DNA of 64,000 nucleotides, taken from NCBI RefSeq assembly GCF_018860805.1, contig NZ_JAHKQR010000011.1:409647-473646 (forward strand), given 5' to 3'. Shown in pieces: positions 7,999 through 17,671 of this stretch. Made by a program: the position numbers and the translations under genes. The notes beneath the pieces are model-generated. The model did no database searches. It was given only the letters and a program-made list of their open reading frames with translations, and was not told the origin of the DNA. This stretch comes from Aestuariibacter sp. A3R04 (GTDB taxonomy: Bacteria > Pseudomonadota > Gammaproteobacteria > Enterobacterales > Alteromonadaceae). Position 1 is the first letter of the stretch, and each line of letters starts with the position of its first letter.

Positions 7999-9672
7999 CT
8001 AGTGGCTCTTGCCTGCGTGTACGTCCTTCATTGAACGACCCGATGGATCGGCATTGTTCTTAAAGCTTTCGTCCCACTCCAGAGCTTCAGCGGTACTACA
8101 GGCAATAGATTTACCGCCGGGTACGCAACGCGCAGCACTTTCCTGAGGGAAGTAGCTTTCAAAGATCGTACGGTAATAGTAACCTTCTTTGGTATCAGGC
8201 GTGTTAACCGGAAAACGAAACTCCGCAGTGGCCAATTGTTGATCTGTGACTTCCGTTTCAACAAAGTCGCGAATTGAATCAATCCAAGAATAGCCAACAC
8301 CATCACCGAACTGTTCTTTTTGGCGCCAAAGTACCTCTGCTGGTAGTGTTTTTCCATCGTCGAAGGCTTTGCGTAAAATCCATTTTTCCATGCGACCATC
8401 TACACACATTTTGTCTTGTGGATTAAGACGCATAGCTACATCCATGAAGTTTTTATCGAGGAAAGGCACGCGGGCTTCTACGCCCCAAGCACTGGTAGCC
8501 TTGTTTGCACGAGCACAATCGAACATGTGCAGACGATCCAGTTTGCGCACAGTCTCTTCGTGAAACTCTTTGGCATTGGGGGCTTTGTGGAAATATAGAT
8601 AGCCGCCAAATATTTCGTCAGATCCTTCACCGGATAACACCATTTTGATACCCATGGCTTTGATTTTGCGGGTCATGAGGTACATAGGGGTTGCGGCACG
8701 AATGGTGGTTGTGTCGTACGTTTCTAAATGATAGATAACGTCGCGAATAGCATCCAACCCTTCCTGGATAGTGAAATGAATCTCATGGTGTACAGTGCCG
8801 ATCATCTCGGCGACTTGTTTAGCTGCTTTTAAATCCGGGGCACCTTCAAGACCTACGGCGAAACTGTGTAAACGAGGCCACCAAGCATCAGATTTATCTT
8901 CATCTTCCACTCGTTTGGCGACGTACTGTGCAGCCACGGCAGACACCAGAGATGAATCGAGACCACCGGATAACAACACGGCGTAAGGAACATCGGACAT
9001 CATGTGCGATTTAACGGCTTTCTCAAACGCAATTTTGAGGTCGTCAAGATTGGTTTCGTTGTCTTTTACCGCGTCATAGTTCATCCAGTCGCGCTGATAG
9101 TATTTTGTCAGCTTGCCGGTTTTGCTCCACAGATAGTGACCGGGAGGAAATTCACTGATGGTTTTACATATGGGAGCCAGTGCTTTCATTTCAGATGACA
9201 CGTAAAAATTGCCGTGCTCGTCGTAACCGGTATACAGCGGAATAATGCCGATGTGGTCGCGGGCAATGAGGTAGGCATCTTCTCTTTCATCGTAGAGGAT
9301 GAACGCAAACATGCCTTCTAACTCATCGATAAACTCAACGCCCTTTTGTTCGTACAGGGGTAAAATGACCTCGCAGTCGGAGCGGGTTTTAAATGCATAC
9401 GGCGTGTCGAGTTGCTGCGCGAGTTGTTTGTGATTGTAGATCTCACCGTTAACGGCCAGGATCTTCTGATTATCCTGGCTGATGAGCGGTTGCGCACCAG
9501 TGTCTACATCGACGATGGCCAACCGTTCATGGCACAGGATGGTATTGTCATTATTCCAGATACCCGACCAGTCAGGGCCGCGGTGACGCAGCAGCTTTGT
9601 ATAATCTAGCGCTTGGGTTCTGAGTTCAGACACATCGGTTTTGATATCAAGGATACCGAAAATACCACACAT
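7999..9672 (-). CDS. asnB: Asparagine synthase B, glutamine-hydrolysing
   Basis: Makes asparagine from aspartate, glutamine and ATP in the cytoplasm. The mature protein would begin at Cys2 (MCGIFGILD), the nucleophile of the N-terminal glutaminase domain. The synthetase domain has the PP-loop LLSGGLDSSLVSAVAA near residue 235 and the conserved VLSGEGSDEIFGGYLYF near 345. At 557 residues it matches the E. coli enzyme (554). A purine-rich GAGAGAA precedes the ATG. An Lrp/AsnC-family gene lies upstream on the same strand, a plausible but unproven regulator. Confidence 0.97.
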   Translation of the reverse strand: MCGIFGILDIKTDVSELRTQALDYTKLLRHRGPDWSGIWNNDNTILCHERLAIVDVDTGAQPLISQDNQKILAVNGEIYNHKQLAQQLDTPYAFKTRSDCEVILPLYEQKGVEFIDELEGMFAFILYDEREDAYLIARDHIGIIPLYTGYDEHGNFYVSSEMKALAPICKTISEFPPGHYLWSKTGKLTKYYQRDWMNYDAVKDNETNLDDLKIAFEKAVKSHMMSDVPYAVLLSGGLDSSLVSAVAAQYVAKRVEDEDKSDAWWPRLHSFAVGLEGAPDLKAAKQVAEMIGTVHHEIHFTIQEGLDAIRDVIYHLETYDTTTIRAATPMYLMTRKIKAMGIKMVLSGEGSDEIFGGYLYFHKAPNAKEFHEETVRKLDRLHMFDCARANKATSAWGVEARVPFLDKNFMDVAMRLNPQDKMCVDGRMEKWILRKAFDDGKTLPAEVLWRQKEQFGDGVGYSWIDSIRDFVETEVTDQQLATAEFRFPVNTPDTKEGYYYRTIFESYFPQESAARCVPGGKSIACSTAEALEWDESFKNNADPSGRSMKDVHAGKSH

Positions 9673-9994
9673 AAAACGGGTTCTCTCTTGTGACTTGTTG
9701 AAAAAGGATTGTTTATTCTGTCCGGTCGCTTAACGCGGCCGCGGGTGAGACTTTATTGTTTTTTTGGGGTGCAAACTCCGCGTCTGTTGAATGTGCCAGT
9801 ATGAGAAAAAATTGCAAGGATAAAGTGACCTGAAAAGCAAAATATCTCCGTATTTTGCAATTTAAAGATGACAATCTGACACTTTAGTGCGTAAATTGGG
9901 CAGTATTGGAGATATAAAGAGGTTTTCGCTGACTCTTGTGCGCATCGTCGATGCTTGTTTGCCGCAGCGCTTGGACGAGAAGAATAAAGCCATG
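9673..9994. other. Intergenic region between asnB and the Lrp-family gene
   Basis: 322 bases holding the asnB promoter region on the minus strand. A GC-rich palindromic spot (GCGGCCGC near 9736-9743) is the only notable element. I see no strong -35/-10 pair, no terminator hairpin and no convincing gene; an 84-codon minus-strand frame here has no family resemblance. Confidence 0.5.
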
Positions 9995-10414
9995 CTAGCC
10001 CATCCACTGATTTAGCACTACATGGGTTTTTATTTTTACAATGTCGTCAATGGTATCAATATGTTCTCGAATTTCGTGTAAGCGCCGCATGGTCTGTGCT
10101 TTTATCAACACAATCAGGTCACATTCGCCGGTAACCCCATAGCAGGATACCACCTCTGGTATCGCGCGAAAATGCGGTACAACGTCGGCACAGCGCGCTC
10201 GCTTGTGCTGGATTTCAAGATAAGCAGAAACACCATCTTTTTGTGACTCCGAGAGCATCACCTGATAGCCCCGGATCACATTTGTTGATTCCAATTTGCG
10301 AATGCGTTCTGCTACCGCAGAACGCGACAACCCTACGTGCTCGGAAATAGCTGAAATACTGGCGCGGGCATTTTCTCTAAGTTGTGCGACAATGGCGTGA
10401 TCAAATTTATCCAT
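9995..10414 (-). CDS. Lrp/AsnC family transcriptional regulator
   Basis: 139 residues from the ATG at 10414 (MDKFDHAIVAQLRENARASI). The N-terminal helix-turn-helix (residues 4-50) has SAISEHVGLSRSAVAERIRKLE, and the C-terminal RAM/AsnC ligand domain has VVSCYGVTGECDLIVLIKA. Such proteins form octamers and respond to amino acids. It is divergent from a YjeH-type amino acid exporter and upstream of asnB, so a role in amino acid export or asparagine synthesis is likely; Lrp-type control of yjeH is known in E. coli. An earlier in-frame start at 10513 would add 33 residues without resemblance to the family. Confidence 0.92.
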   Translation of the reverse strand: MDKFDHAIVAQLRENARASISAISEHVGLSRSAVAERIRKLESTNVIRGYQVMLSESQKDGVSAYLEIQHKRARCADVVPHFRAIPEVVSCYGVTGECDLIVLIKAQTMRRLHEIREHIDTIDDIVKIKTHVVLNQWMG

Positions 10415-10449
10415 AGTGTGTCCGACTAATTGTTGGGAAATGTGAAATA

Positions 10450-10468
10450 TGCCGTCAAAATGACGGCA
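10450..10468. promoter_or_regulatory. Inverted repeat upstream of the Lrp-family gene
   Basis: TGCCGTCA (10450-10457), spacer AAA, TGACGGCA (10461-10468), a perfect 8-base inverted repeat 36 bases upstream of the regulator start in the divergent control region. Candidate autoregulatory site or leader hairpin. A weaker repeat, TCGCC-GAT-GGCGA, lies at 10577-10589. Confidence 0.35.
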
Positions 10469-10696
10469 AGAACACTCCCAATGCTCGTAAATAAACGCGT
10501 TCTGAAATGCCAAAAGCCAGTATATTATGCCGTGTTGCCTCGGGTTGCTACCGGATTTTACTTTTTAAGAATGTCATCGCCGATGGCGACGCAACATTGG
10601 GATCTGACTTTTTTGTTTTAATTTCAGTAAAGCCGGATCCTGCTTGTCGTGCTGCTCGCGGGTGTATTCGCGTTTAACAGGATTAATAAAAGGTAT

Positions 10697-11953
10697 ATGC
10701 AAAACAGTAGAAACAAGATAGGTCGTTGGCAGGGCGCCGGCCTACTCACCACCACTTTGCTGGGCACAAGTGTGTTCATTTTACCACAAATGACAATTAG
10801 CACAGCCGGACACTGGGCTATATTGAGTTGGATTTTACTCACCTTAGCAATTCTGCCGGTAGCCATGGTGTTTGCCAAGCTGTCGTCTTTATATCCACAC
10901 GCTGGCGGGCCGGCATATTTCGTGGAAAAGGCATTTGGGAAATCCGCTGGACGAACCATTGGCTTACTTTTTTTGTTTGTCGTCCCCATCGGTGCACCCG
11001 CTGCCATTATTATGACTTACTGGTTTATTGACACCCTTTTTGGACTTTCACCACAATGGGCACTGCCAGTTCAACTGAGTATTATCGGCTTGTTGTTTTT
11101 GCTCAATTATCGGGGGATTCAGTTCTCAGCCACGCTGCAGCTCGTGTTGACGCTCCTCATTACACTGGTTGTTATTGCCATGCTGATTGGGCAGTCAGCC
11201 TTCGCTGAGACGCAAGTGTCTTTGCCCCAGAAAAATGTGTTTGTACTTGACCCGGTGCTTGCTGCAATGGGCCTGGCGTTTTGGAGCTTTCTGGGGATAG
11301 AAGCGATTTCACATCTGGCCGACGATTTTCAATCACCGCAGCGTGATTTGGTGCCTGCAATTATGACGGGTACCCTTCTGGTAGGGGCTATTTATTTGGG
11401 CTGTACCTATTTACTAATGGATGCACCAGCATCAGACTCACTGAGCATGGTAAGTGCTTTTGATTTCATATTTTCCGGTCACGGTGCTTATGTGATTGGT
11501 GCGTTGGGCGTAGCTGGCGGGTTGGCAACGGTGAACGTCTATACGGCCAGTTTGTCGCGCTTATTGTGGAGTTTGAGTAACGACAATGTATTGCCCAGTT
11601 TTTTCAGAACGGTCAATCGTCACGCTGTGCCGCAACGTGCATTGCAGTGTGTATTAATTGTCATGACTATTACCCTGGTTGTTACTCATTATGGCGCTCA
11701 TGATCTGGAAGATCTCATTGGCTGGGTGAATGGCGTATTTGTACTGATATATCTGGCCAGCATGTTGGCAGCGGTGCGTTTGCTATCGCCTGGATATCGT
11801 CCGCTAGTTCTGTTCGGCTGTTTGTTTTGTGCCACTATTGCGGTGGGATTGGGAAGTAAAATGATTTATGCGTTAGGACTTTTTGCCGTATTTGCACCAT
11901 TGTTATGGTACCAACAGCGTCATATACTGCCGCGATTAAACCGGAATGCCTAG
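10697..11953 (+). CDS. yjeH: Amino acid exporter, YjeH type (APC superfamily)
   Basis: A 418-residue inner-membrane protein, the same length as E. coli YjeH, which exports methionine and branched-chain amino acids. The N-terminus has GAGLLTTTLLGTSVFILPQM, the family signature of the unwound first helix. Further on are YPHAGGPAYFVEKAFG and AFWSFLGIEAISHLADDFQSP, both typical. About twelve hydrophobic segments can be seen. The start at ATG 10697 has AAAGG directly upstream; an in-frame ATG at 10649 would add 16 residues not found in the family. It is divergent from the Lrp-family regulator, which fits amino-acid-responsive export control. Confidence 0.88.
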   Translation: MQNSRNKIGRWQGAGLLTTTLLGTSVFILPQMTISTAGHWAILSWILLTLAILPVAMVFAKLSSLYPHAGGPAYFVEKAFGKSAGRTIGLLFLFVVPIGAPAAIIMTYWFIDTLFGLSPQWALPVQLSIIGLLFLLNYRGIQFSATLQLVLTLLITLVVIAMLIGQSAFAETQVSLPQKNVFVLDPVLAAMGLAFWSFLGIEAISHLADDFQSPQRDLVPAIMTGTLLVGAIYLGCTYLLMDAPASDSLSMVSAFDFIFSGHGAYVIGALGVAGGLATVNVYTASLSRLLWSLSNDNVLPSFFRTVNRHAVPQRALQCVLIVMTITLVVTHYGAHDLEDLIGWVNGVFVLIYLASMLAAVRLLSPGYRPLVLFGCLFCATIAVGLGSKMIYALGLFAVFAPLLWYQQRHILPRLNRNA

Positions 11954-11985
11954 TGCGCAGTAGAAAGACAAATTACAAATCAGGA

Positions 11986-12011
11986 AGAGCAGAAGCGTGA
12001 GCTTCTGCTCT
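11986..12011. terminator. Bidirectional hairpin between yjeH and the M28 peptidase gene
   Basis: AGAGCAGAAGC (11986-11996), loop GTGA, GCTTCTGCTCT (12001-12011): a perfect 11-base stem placed between two convergent genes. The T-run on either side is short, so termination could be partly factor-dependent. Confidence 0.7.
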
Positions 12012-12018
12012 GATTATA

Positions 12019-13686
12019 TCACTGACGTTGAAATTCGCTGCTTTGATTCCATGCTGGCCACTTGTCAGCATTTGCTACGTCCACACCAACTTCGAACAAC
12101 ATTTGTGTGTCCTGCACCATGCCTGATAAATCCCATTCTTTGCGGAATTCATCACATACTTGATGATAACAACCGGTATCAATAACTTTCATTCGCTTGC
12201 GATATCGCGCGGTTTCTTCGTCCCAAGGTTCACTGCCTCCGTCCGCATACAGGGCCGGTATGCCTTTCTTAGCAAAACTAAAATGATCTGAGCGGTAGTA
12301 GTAGCCCGCTTCTGGGCGGTCTTCTTGTGTCAGGTATCGGCCTTGTGCCTTGGCAGCTTTTTCAAGGTAAACTTCCAATTCAGATTTTCCCATACCCACT
12401 ACACTGACGTCTTTGGTTTTACCCAGCACATTCATGGCGTCCATATTGATATTGGCGACGGTTTTTGACAAAGGGATCACTGGGTGGTCTGCGTAATATT
12501 TAGAGCCCAGTAGCCCTTGTTCTTCAGCCGTAACAACGAGAAAGGTCACCGAGCGCGCGGGGGTGGGGTGCAAATTACTAAATGCCTGGGCCATCACGAT
12601 GCTCGCTGCAGTGCCCGTAGCGTTGTCGCGAGCGCCATTGTAAATTTGATCGCCCTTTAGTGACGTGTCTTTGCCCAAGTGATCCCAGTGTGCAGTGTAA
12701 ATCACGTGTTCATCGGGTTTTTCGGCACCCGGTAGGGTGGCAATCACGTTGTGACTAACAGATTTTTTAAAGGTGTTGTTTACAGTAACTGAAGCCGCCA
12801 ATGGCAAGGATTTGTGATAGGGACCGGCCATCGCCGCGCGCTTTTCTTCGTCGAAGTTCAAACCTGCATCAGCAAAGACCTTTTTGGCCGCTTCCAGGGT
12901 TAACCACCCTTCAACGGCAACCCTGCTTGCACCAGCGTCTTGGGTAACTAAACCGTACTGCGAGCCGCTCCAACTGTTCGCCACCACAGACCATCCATAG
13001 GAAGCGGGGGCGGTTTCATGGACAATCAGTGCACCTGCTGCCCCTTGTCTGCTGGCTTCTTCATATTTATAGCTCCAGCGGCCATAATAGGTCATAGTAG
13101 TGCCTTGGAACTTGCCACTTGTTGGATTTTCAAATCCGGGGTCATTAACAAGAATAACCACCGTTTTTCCTTTCACATCCAAGCCTTCGTAGTCATTCCA
13201 ATTGTATTCAGGGGCGTTCACGCCATATCCGACAAAGACTAACTCGCTGTCTTTCAACGACACTACGTTTTGCTCGCGTTTTGAAGATGCGACCATGTCA
13301 TCTTTATACCTAAACGTATTACCACCTATGGTCATAGTCATATTTGGATCAGCGGTAATTTCCATCAACTCAACAGGTTGCAGGTAACTATCGCCGTTGC
13401 CCGGCTTAAGACCTGCGGCTTTAAACTGGGCAACCAGATAATCCAGGGTTTTTTCTTCGCCCGGAGAAGAAGGCGAACGGCCCTCAAACTCATCGGATGA
13501 CAAGGTTTGTAGCGGGGATATAAAATCATCAACGGCAATACCTGAATAAATGGCGTCGAAGTTGGCGTTTGCAGTATCTCTGGCGCTATGCGGTGTAGTT
13601 TCTTTTGCATCTTTACATGCAGTAAGCCCCATTATGGAGCTGGAGATAAGCACGGGTAAAACTATTCTGAGGAGGATTTTTTTCAA
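12019..13686 (-). CDS. M28 family zinc aminopeptidase, lipoprotein
   Basis: 555 residues. The signal peptide ends in the lipobox LTAC (MKKILLRIVLPVL..SIMGLTAC), so it is probably anchored in the outer membrane. A protease-associated (PA) domain lies at about 140-290 (GAAGALIVHE). The M28 catalytic domain follows, with the two-zinc ligands in order: His in YTAHWDHLG (~332), Asp in NGARDNATG (~352), Glu-Glu in TAEEQG (~391), Asp in NMDAMN (~415) and His in RSDHFSF (~469). The set appears complete. It likely trims peptides at the N-terminus outside the inner membrane. It is monocistronic and divergent from the DUF3025 gene. Confidence 0.92.
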   Translation of the reverse strand: MKKILLRIVLPVLISSSIMGLTACKDAKETTPHSARDTANANFDAIYSGIAVDDFISPLQTLSSDEFEGRSPSSPGEEKTLDYLVAQFKAAGLKPGNGDSYLQPVELMEITADPNMTMTIGGNTFRYKDDMVASSKREQNVVSLKDSELVFVGYGVNAPEYNWNDYEGLDVKGKTVVILVNDPGFENPTSGKFQGTTMTYYGRWSYKYEEASRQGAAGALIVHETAPASYGWSVVANSWSGSQYGLVTQDAGASRVAVEGWLTLEAAKKVFADAGLNFDEEKRAAMAGPYHKSLPLAASVTVNNTFKKSVSHNVIATLPGAEKPDEHVIYTAHWDHLGKDTSLKGDQIYNGARDNATGTAASIVMAQAFSNLHPTPARSVTFLVVTAEEQGLLGSKYYADHPVIPLSKTVANINMDAMNVLGKTKDVSVVGMGKSELEVYLEKAAKAQGRYLTQEDRPEAGYYYRSDHFSFAKKGIPALYADGGSEPWDEETARYRKRMKVIDTGCYHQVCDEFRKEWDLSGMVQDTQMLFEVGVDVANADKWPAWNQSSEFQRQ

Positions 13687-13758
13687 TGTTAGTCTCTTAT
13701 TGTTTTACAATAGCGATCCAGTATAAATAATCCATCTCGTTGAACCAATACTTCGCCT

Positions 13759-14640
13759 ATGAATTCTGCCGCAGAGAACTGGTTGTCTGCCATAAACGCG
13801 CCGTCACTTTCGCCACCTATAGCCAAGCTGTTGGCACAAACCGGGCTAACGGGTAACGCGGTATTTCCGGACACGGATATACTTAACGTATGCGTTAAAG
13901 CCTGGCATGGCAGTTGGCGAGGACCTATATTTCGCAAACAAGGTGATTTTGCTGAAACCGAGTCACGGTACTACGAGGTTATTATTGCCGAAGACGGCGT
14001 TGTACCAACTCGGGAGGCAAACTGGCACGACTTATTTAATGCGCTTATCTGGTTGCAGTTTCCGCTTACTAAACAATATCTCAATCAGTTACACGTTGAT
14101 GACATTCGCCAGCATGGCGCCCACCCCAGAACTGCACGACGCAATCACATTACGCACTTTGACGAATGTGGCATAGTGCTGGCTGTGCCCACGGGGAAAC
14201 TCAAGCAGGGCAATGAGCTATTGGCGGATTTAGCACTGCACAATTGGAAAGGCGCATTTGTTGACAAAAAAACAGCGTGGTTTGACGCATTGTTTCCAGT
14301 GATTTTTGGACATGCTAACCTGGAAATGCTGCTAACCCCCTTTATTGGCCTGACGGGTAAATGGTTGGCCGTGGTAGTGGATGACGATTTTGCTTCAATG
14401 TCCGGACATGAGCAAAGTCAGTGCCTGGATGTTGCTCTCAAGCAGCGTTGCCAGGCCCTGGGAGATTTCTTGCCTAAAGGTGTCCTTAAACCACTCCCAA
14501 TTTTGGGTATACCCGGCTGGTACGATCTGCAAACCCCGGAATTTTATGACGATGACACTTATTTCCGACCGTTGCGTCGGGGAACGGGAGAGACGGTACA
14601 ACTACCGTTGTTAGTCCCCCCTCCTACTAGAGATAATTAA
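13759..14640 (+). CDS. DUF3025 domain protein
   Basis: 293 residues without signal peptide or membrane segment, so probably cytoplasmic. The central segment YYEVIIAEDGVVPTREANWH, followed by DLFNALIWLQFPLTKQYLN and HFDECGIVL, is the hallmark of DUF3025, a proteobacterial family of unknown function. Conserved histidines and aspartates (NWHDLFN, HFDE) suggest a catalytic or metal site, but none is established. The stop overlaps the stop of the convergent YIP1 gene by four bases. Confidence 0.8.
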   Translation: MNSAAENWLSAINAPSLSPPIAKLLAQTGLTGNAVFPDTDILNVCVKAWHGSWRGPIFRKQGDFAETESRYYEVIIAEDGVVPTREANWHDLFNALIWLQFPLTKQYLNQLHVDDIRQHGAHPRTARRNHITHFDECGIVLAVPTGKLKQGNELLADLALHNWKGAFVDKKTAWFDALFPVIFGHANLEMLLTPFIGLTGKWLAVVVDDDFASMSGHEQSQCLDVALKQRCQALGDFLPKGVLKPLPILGIPGWYDLQTPEFYDDDTYFRPLRRGTGETVQLPLLVPPPTRDN

Positions 14641-15341
14641 AGCATTGCTATAACAAACCACAATCCGTAAAGCACAACAAACGGAGCAAGACTAACTATC
14701 CAGGCTTTTTTACGAGCAAAACCTGTCCACTGGTACACACCTACTGCAGTGAGATAGATCATCCAAATCATATCCAAACGGATTGATTCAGCGATGCGGA
14801 AGAAGTTTGATGTTGCAGAGACATCTAACAAATAAGCCAACGAAGCAATGTTGATATTTGTTGGTACAATTTGAGCTGTGTCTGCTGTTGCAAGCACTAG
14901 TAAAGATATTAGACTTGGAATAATACTGGGCAGAGAGACCCACCACATAAAGCCATACCAGTCTGTAAATCCTTGCACACATTTTTCGTCGTGTCGTGAC
15001 ATCAGGGTAAAATATGTAGCGTAAAGGGCGTTGATAAGCAGTATTACAACGAAAACCCCGATGGACGCGCCCCATTTCATTGCGCTTTGGTGGAGACTGT
15101 CTTTAAAGTTTTGCTGTTCCGCTGGGCTGACATCGGCCATGGTCGTTGACACCAGATAGTTTTTAAACCATTCAAAATCAACCATTTCATAATAGAGAAA
15201 CAACGGCAGAATACTGAATGTGCAGACAACAAAGAAAGGTATCCAGGACCAGTTGTCTTTACCCGACAAGGTACTAAAAACCTGATTCGGCTTATAAAAT
15301 ACTTCTGTGATCGCCTGGAATGGGTTTGATGTTTCCTGCAT
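14637..15341 (-). CDS. YIP1 family membrane protein
   Basis: About 234 residues from ATG 15341 (MQETSNPFQAITEVFYKPNQ), which has AAGGA upstream. The N-terminal NPFQAITEVFYKPNQVFSTL is the usual amphipathic entry of bacterial YIP1/DUF1282 proteins. It is followed by about five hydrophobic segments (IPFFVVCTFSILPLFLYYE; IGVFVVILLINALYATYFTL; GFMWWVSLPSIIPSLISLLV; the last two near 190-232). Function is unknown; the family is an integral inner-membrane one. A longer start at 15413 is less likely. It is divergent from the ABC exporter genes. Confidence 0.8.
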   Translation of the reverse strand: MQETSNPFQAITEVFYKPNQVFSTLSGKDNWSWIPFFVVCTFSILPLFLYYEMVDFEWFKNYLVSTTMADVSPAEQQNFKDSLHQSAMKWGASIGVFVVILLINALYATYFTLMSRHDEKCVQGFTDWYGFMWWVSLPSIIPSLISLLVLATADTAQIVPTNINIASLAYLLDVSATSNFFRIAESIRLDMIWMIYLTAVGVYQWTGFARKKAWIVSLAPFVVLYGLWFVIAML

Positions 15342-15595
15342 GATACTGTTTTCCTTACTCACCTTTGATAGAAAGTTGTCTATTGAAATCGCGATGCTAA
15401 TACCATAAAGCAAATCAGAACGCAGTGTATAGGCTGGTGTCGGAAATATTCTGTGTCATTTTATTTCTTGAGTTCGGGAATAAAACGCCATTACTCTTAA
15501 CTACGCCAAAATAGTGCATGCTCTTTTGGTTTAGCCGAGAGTTTCGGCTATGCCGATGAATGAAGCCAATACCTAACAAAAACAAAGGAAAGGTA

Positions 15596-16375
15596 ATGAT
15601 TGACATTAGTCACCTGGCTAAGAAGTTTAAGGTGGAAAACCCCAAAAAGCTCAGCGAGCAGGAACGCCTGGACCCACGCTTAAATGGGAAGTATTTTCAC
15701 TCTGTACAAGATGTTTCCTTACATTGTCACGGCGGTGAAGTCCTCGGGTTATTAGGCCCGAATGGGGCGGGGAAAACTACGACGTTACGCATGTTATCTA
15801 CGGCCATTAAGCCTGATGCCGGCACGGTGACAATTGGCGGGGTTGACGTTCTGAATAGGCCCGTTGAAGCAAGAAAAAAAATTGGTTTTTTATCCGGCGC
15901 AACTGGTTTGTACGGACGTCTTACCGGACGGGAGAACATTGCGTATTTCGGGCAGTTACACGGGATGTCAGCAACGGCGATTGAGAAGCGCATTGATGAG
16001 TTGTCGACGATGCTCGATTTGGAGAGTTTCCTCGATCGTCGCTGTGAACATTTTTCTACCGGTATGAAACAGAAAACAGCCATAGCCCGAGCGGTAGTGC
16101 ACGAACCACAAGTGGTTATTCTCGACGAGCCCACAACAGGTTTGGATATTATGGCAGCCCAAACGGTACTGGACTTTATCCGTACGCTGAAAGATCAAGG
16201 CGTGCCGGTAATATTTTCTACCCATCATCTTGAAGAAGTGTCTGAGTTGTGTGACAGAGTGTCGGTTATTAACCATGGTACCACCGCGTTTAATGACAGT
16301 TTCGAAACATTTCAATCGCTAGCTCCGGGCTCACTTAATCGCGCGTTTATGACGGCCCTAGAAGGAGTACAGTGA
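15596..16375 (+). CDS. natA: ABC exporter ATP-binding subunit, NatA type
   Basis: The 259-residue nucleotide-binding subunit of an ABC-2 exporter. Visible motifs are Walker [18 protein letters not shown] (near 50-65), signature [14 protein letters not shown], Walker [13 protein letters not shown] and switch His STHHLEE. An N-terminal insert ([19 protein letters not shown]) is typical of NatA. The start at ATG 15596 has AAAGGAAAGG directly upstream. It is coupled to the permease gene by a four-base overlap. NatAB of Bacillus extrudes Na+; substrate assignment here rests only on family resemblance. Confidence 0.88.
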   Translation: MIDISHLAKKFKVENPKKLSEQERLDPRLNGKYFHSVQDVSLHCHGGEVLGLLGPNGAGKTTTLRMLSTAIKPDAGTVTIGGVDVLNRPVEARKKIGFLSGATGLYGRLTGRENIAYFGQLHGMSATAIEKRIDELSTMLDLESFLDRRCEHFSTGMKQKTAIARAVVHEPQVVILDEPTTGLDIMAAQTVLDFIRTLKDQGVPVIFSTHHLEEVSELCDRVSVINHGTTAFNDSFETFQSLAPGSLNRAFMTALEGVQ

Positions 16376-17571
16376 GTATGTGGCTGGTTTTTTTTAAAGA
16401 AGTAAAAGAACTTCTGCGAGATCGGAAGACCCTGTTTTTTATGGTCGCGTTACCAATATTGGTGTTTCCCCTGATCTTTGGCGTGGTGGCATATTTTTCT
16501 ACCAAAGCGGTTCAGCAAGCAGAAAGCAAGGTGCTTGAGTATGTGCTGGTTGGGGGGGAGTATGCGCCGATGTTGTCGGAGGCCTTAGCCAATTCCGATG
16601 ATTTCTCACTGGTAAAGCTGCCCGAGGGTAGCGATGTGACCCAGTGGATAAAAGAGGGGAGGGCCGATTTTGCACTGCAGGTACCGGATAGCTATGGTGA
16701 CGACGTGCTGACAGACGGCCAAGTTACGCTCACTTTGTATTTAAATGATGCTGGGCTTAATCTGGTACAGCGCCGTTTAAACGCCATTGTCGATAAATTG
16801 AGCCAACAAAATCAACAACAGGCGTTCCTTGCCCTCAATCTCGATGAAAAACAGCAAATCGCACTGATGAACCCAATTGTCATAGATAAAGTGGACGTTG
16901 CCGACAAACGGGAAAACTGGGGAGAAAAAATAGGGGGCTTTGTTCCCTACCTTATCTTTATGCTCTGTTTGCAAGGGGCGATGATACCGGCCACAGATTT
17001 GGGGGCGGGAGAAAAAGAACGGGGGACATTGGAAACTTTGCTAATTTCTCCAATTGAACGGCACAAGTTGGTGCTTGGGAAGTTTCTAACCATCGCGCTT
17101 GCTGGTGTGACGTCAGCGTTGGTGACGGTGTGCAGTATGGCGGTATGGGGGATCGTACTTAGTCAAGGGATGGCTATTCAGTTGGTGGCCGAGTTCATGA
17201 GCGCGATAAGCTTGTTGGATTTTATCCTGATATTTTTCATGCTCATTCCCGTGGTGGCAATATTTTCTTCACTTCTGCTGAGCCTGTCTATTTATGCCCG
17301 TAGCTTTAAAGAAGCCCAGGGGTACATGACACCTATTTTCATGTTTACTGTCGTACCGGTTATTATGGCCATGTTACCCGGTGTAGAGTTAAAAGGGGGG
17401 TGGGCCTGGGTTCCCCTTACCAATGTTGCTCTGGCCATAAAAGAGTTGATAAAAGGCACGATGGACTATGTGCAACTGGTGGCTATTTTTGGTTCAACAG
17501 CACTTATTGCAGCATTGCTCATTGGCTTTTGTGTGCATTGGTTTAACAAGGAAAAAGTGTTATTCAGGTAG
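16372..17571 (+). CDS. natB: ABC-2 type permease, NatB type
   Basis: About 399 residues, the membrane partner of the preceding ATPase. One N-terminal hydrophobic segment (LFFMVALPILVFPLIFGVVA) is followed by a ~150-residue extracytoplasmic domain and then about five C-terminal membrane segments. The conserved GAGEKERGTLETLLISPI loop is typical of ABC-2/NatB permeases. It may start at GTG 16372 (overlapping the ATPase stop) or ATG 16378. A G7 run at 16552-16558 lies in the coding sequence. Confidence 0.87.
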   Translation: MSMWLVFFKEVKELLRDRKTLFFMVALPILVFPLIFGVVAYFSTKAVQQAESKVLEYVLVGGEYAPMLSEALANSDDFSLVKLPEGSDVTQWIKEGRADFALQVPDSYGDDVLTDGQVTLTLYLNDAGLNLVQRRLNAIVDKLSQQNQQQAFLALNLDEKQQIALMNPIVIDKVDVADKRENWGEKIGGFVPYLIFMLCLQGAMIPATDLGAGEKERGTLETLLISPIERHKLVLGKFLTIALAGVTSALVTVCSMAVWGIVLSQGMAIQLVAEFMSAISLLDFILIFFMLIPVVAIFSSLLLSLSIYARSFKEAQGYMTPIFMFTVVPVIMAMLPGVELKGGWAWVPLTNVALAIKELIKGTMDYVQLVAIFGSTALIAALLIGFCVHWFNKEKVLFR

Positions 17572-17627
17572 CGATTAAAATCTTCTAGTCAGAACATCGG
17601 TTGAGTCAATGTGATGATACTGGCGTC

Positions 17628-17650
17628 AGCGCCGGCATTATGCCGGCGCT
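17628..17650. terminator. Bidirectional terminator between natB and the SLC13 permease gene
   Basis: AGCGCCGGCA (17628-17637), loop TTA, TGCCGGCGCT (17641-17650): a very stable 10-base stem located between convergent genes. The T-run is poor (GTTGG). Confidence 0.7.
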
Positions 17651-17671
17651 GTTGGCTGTGAGAAATAGTTC

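Noticed and set aside
9753..10007. 84-codon minus-strand frame between asnB and the Lrp-family gene
   Set aside because: No ribosome site, Cys-rich atypical composition and overlap with the Lrp-family stop; likely chance.
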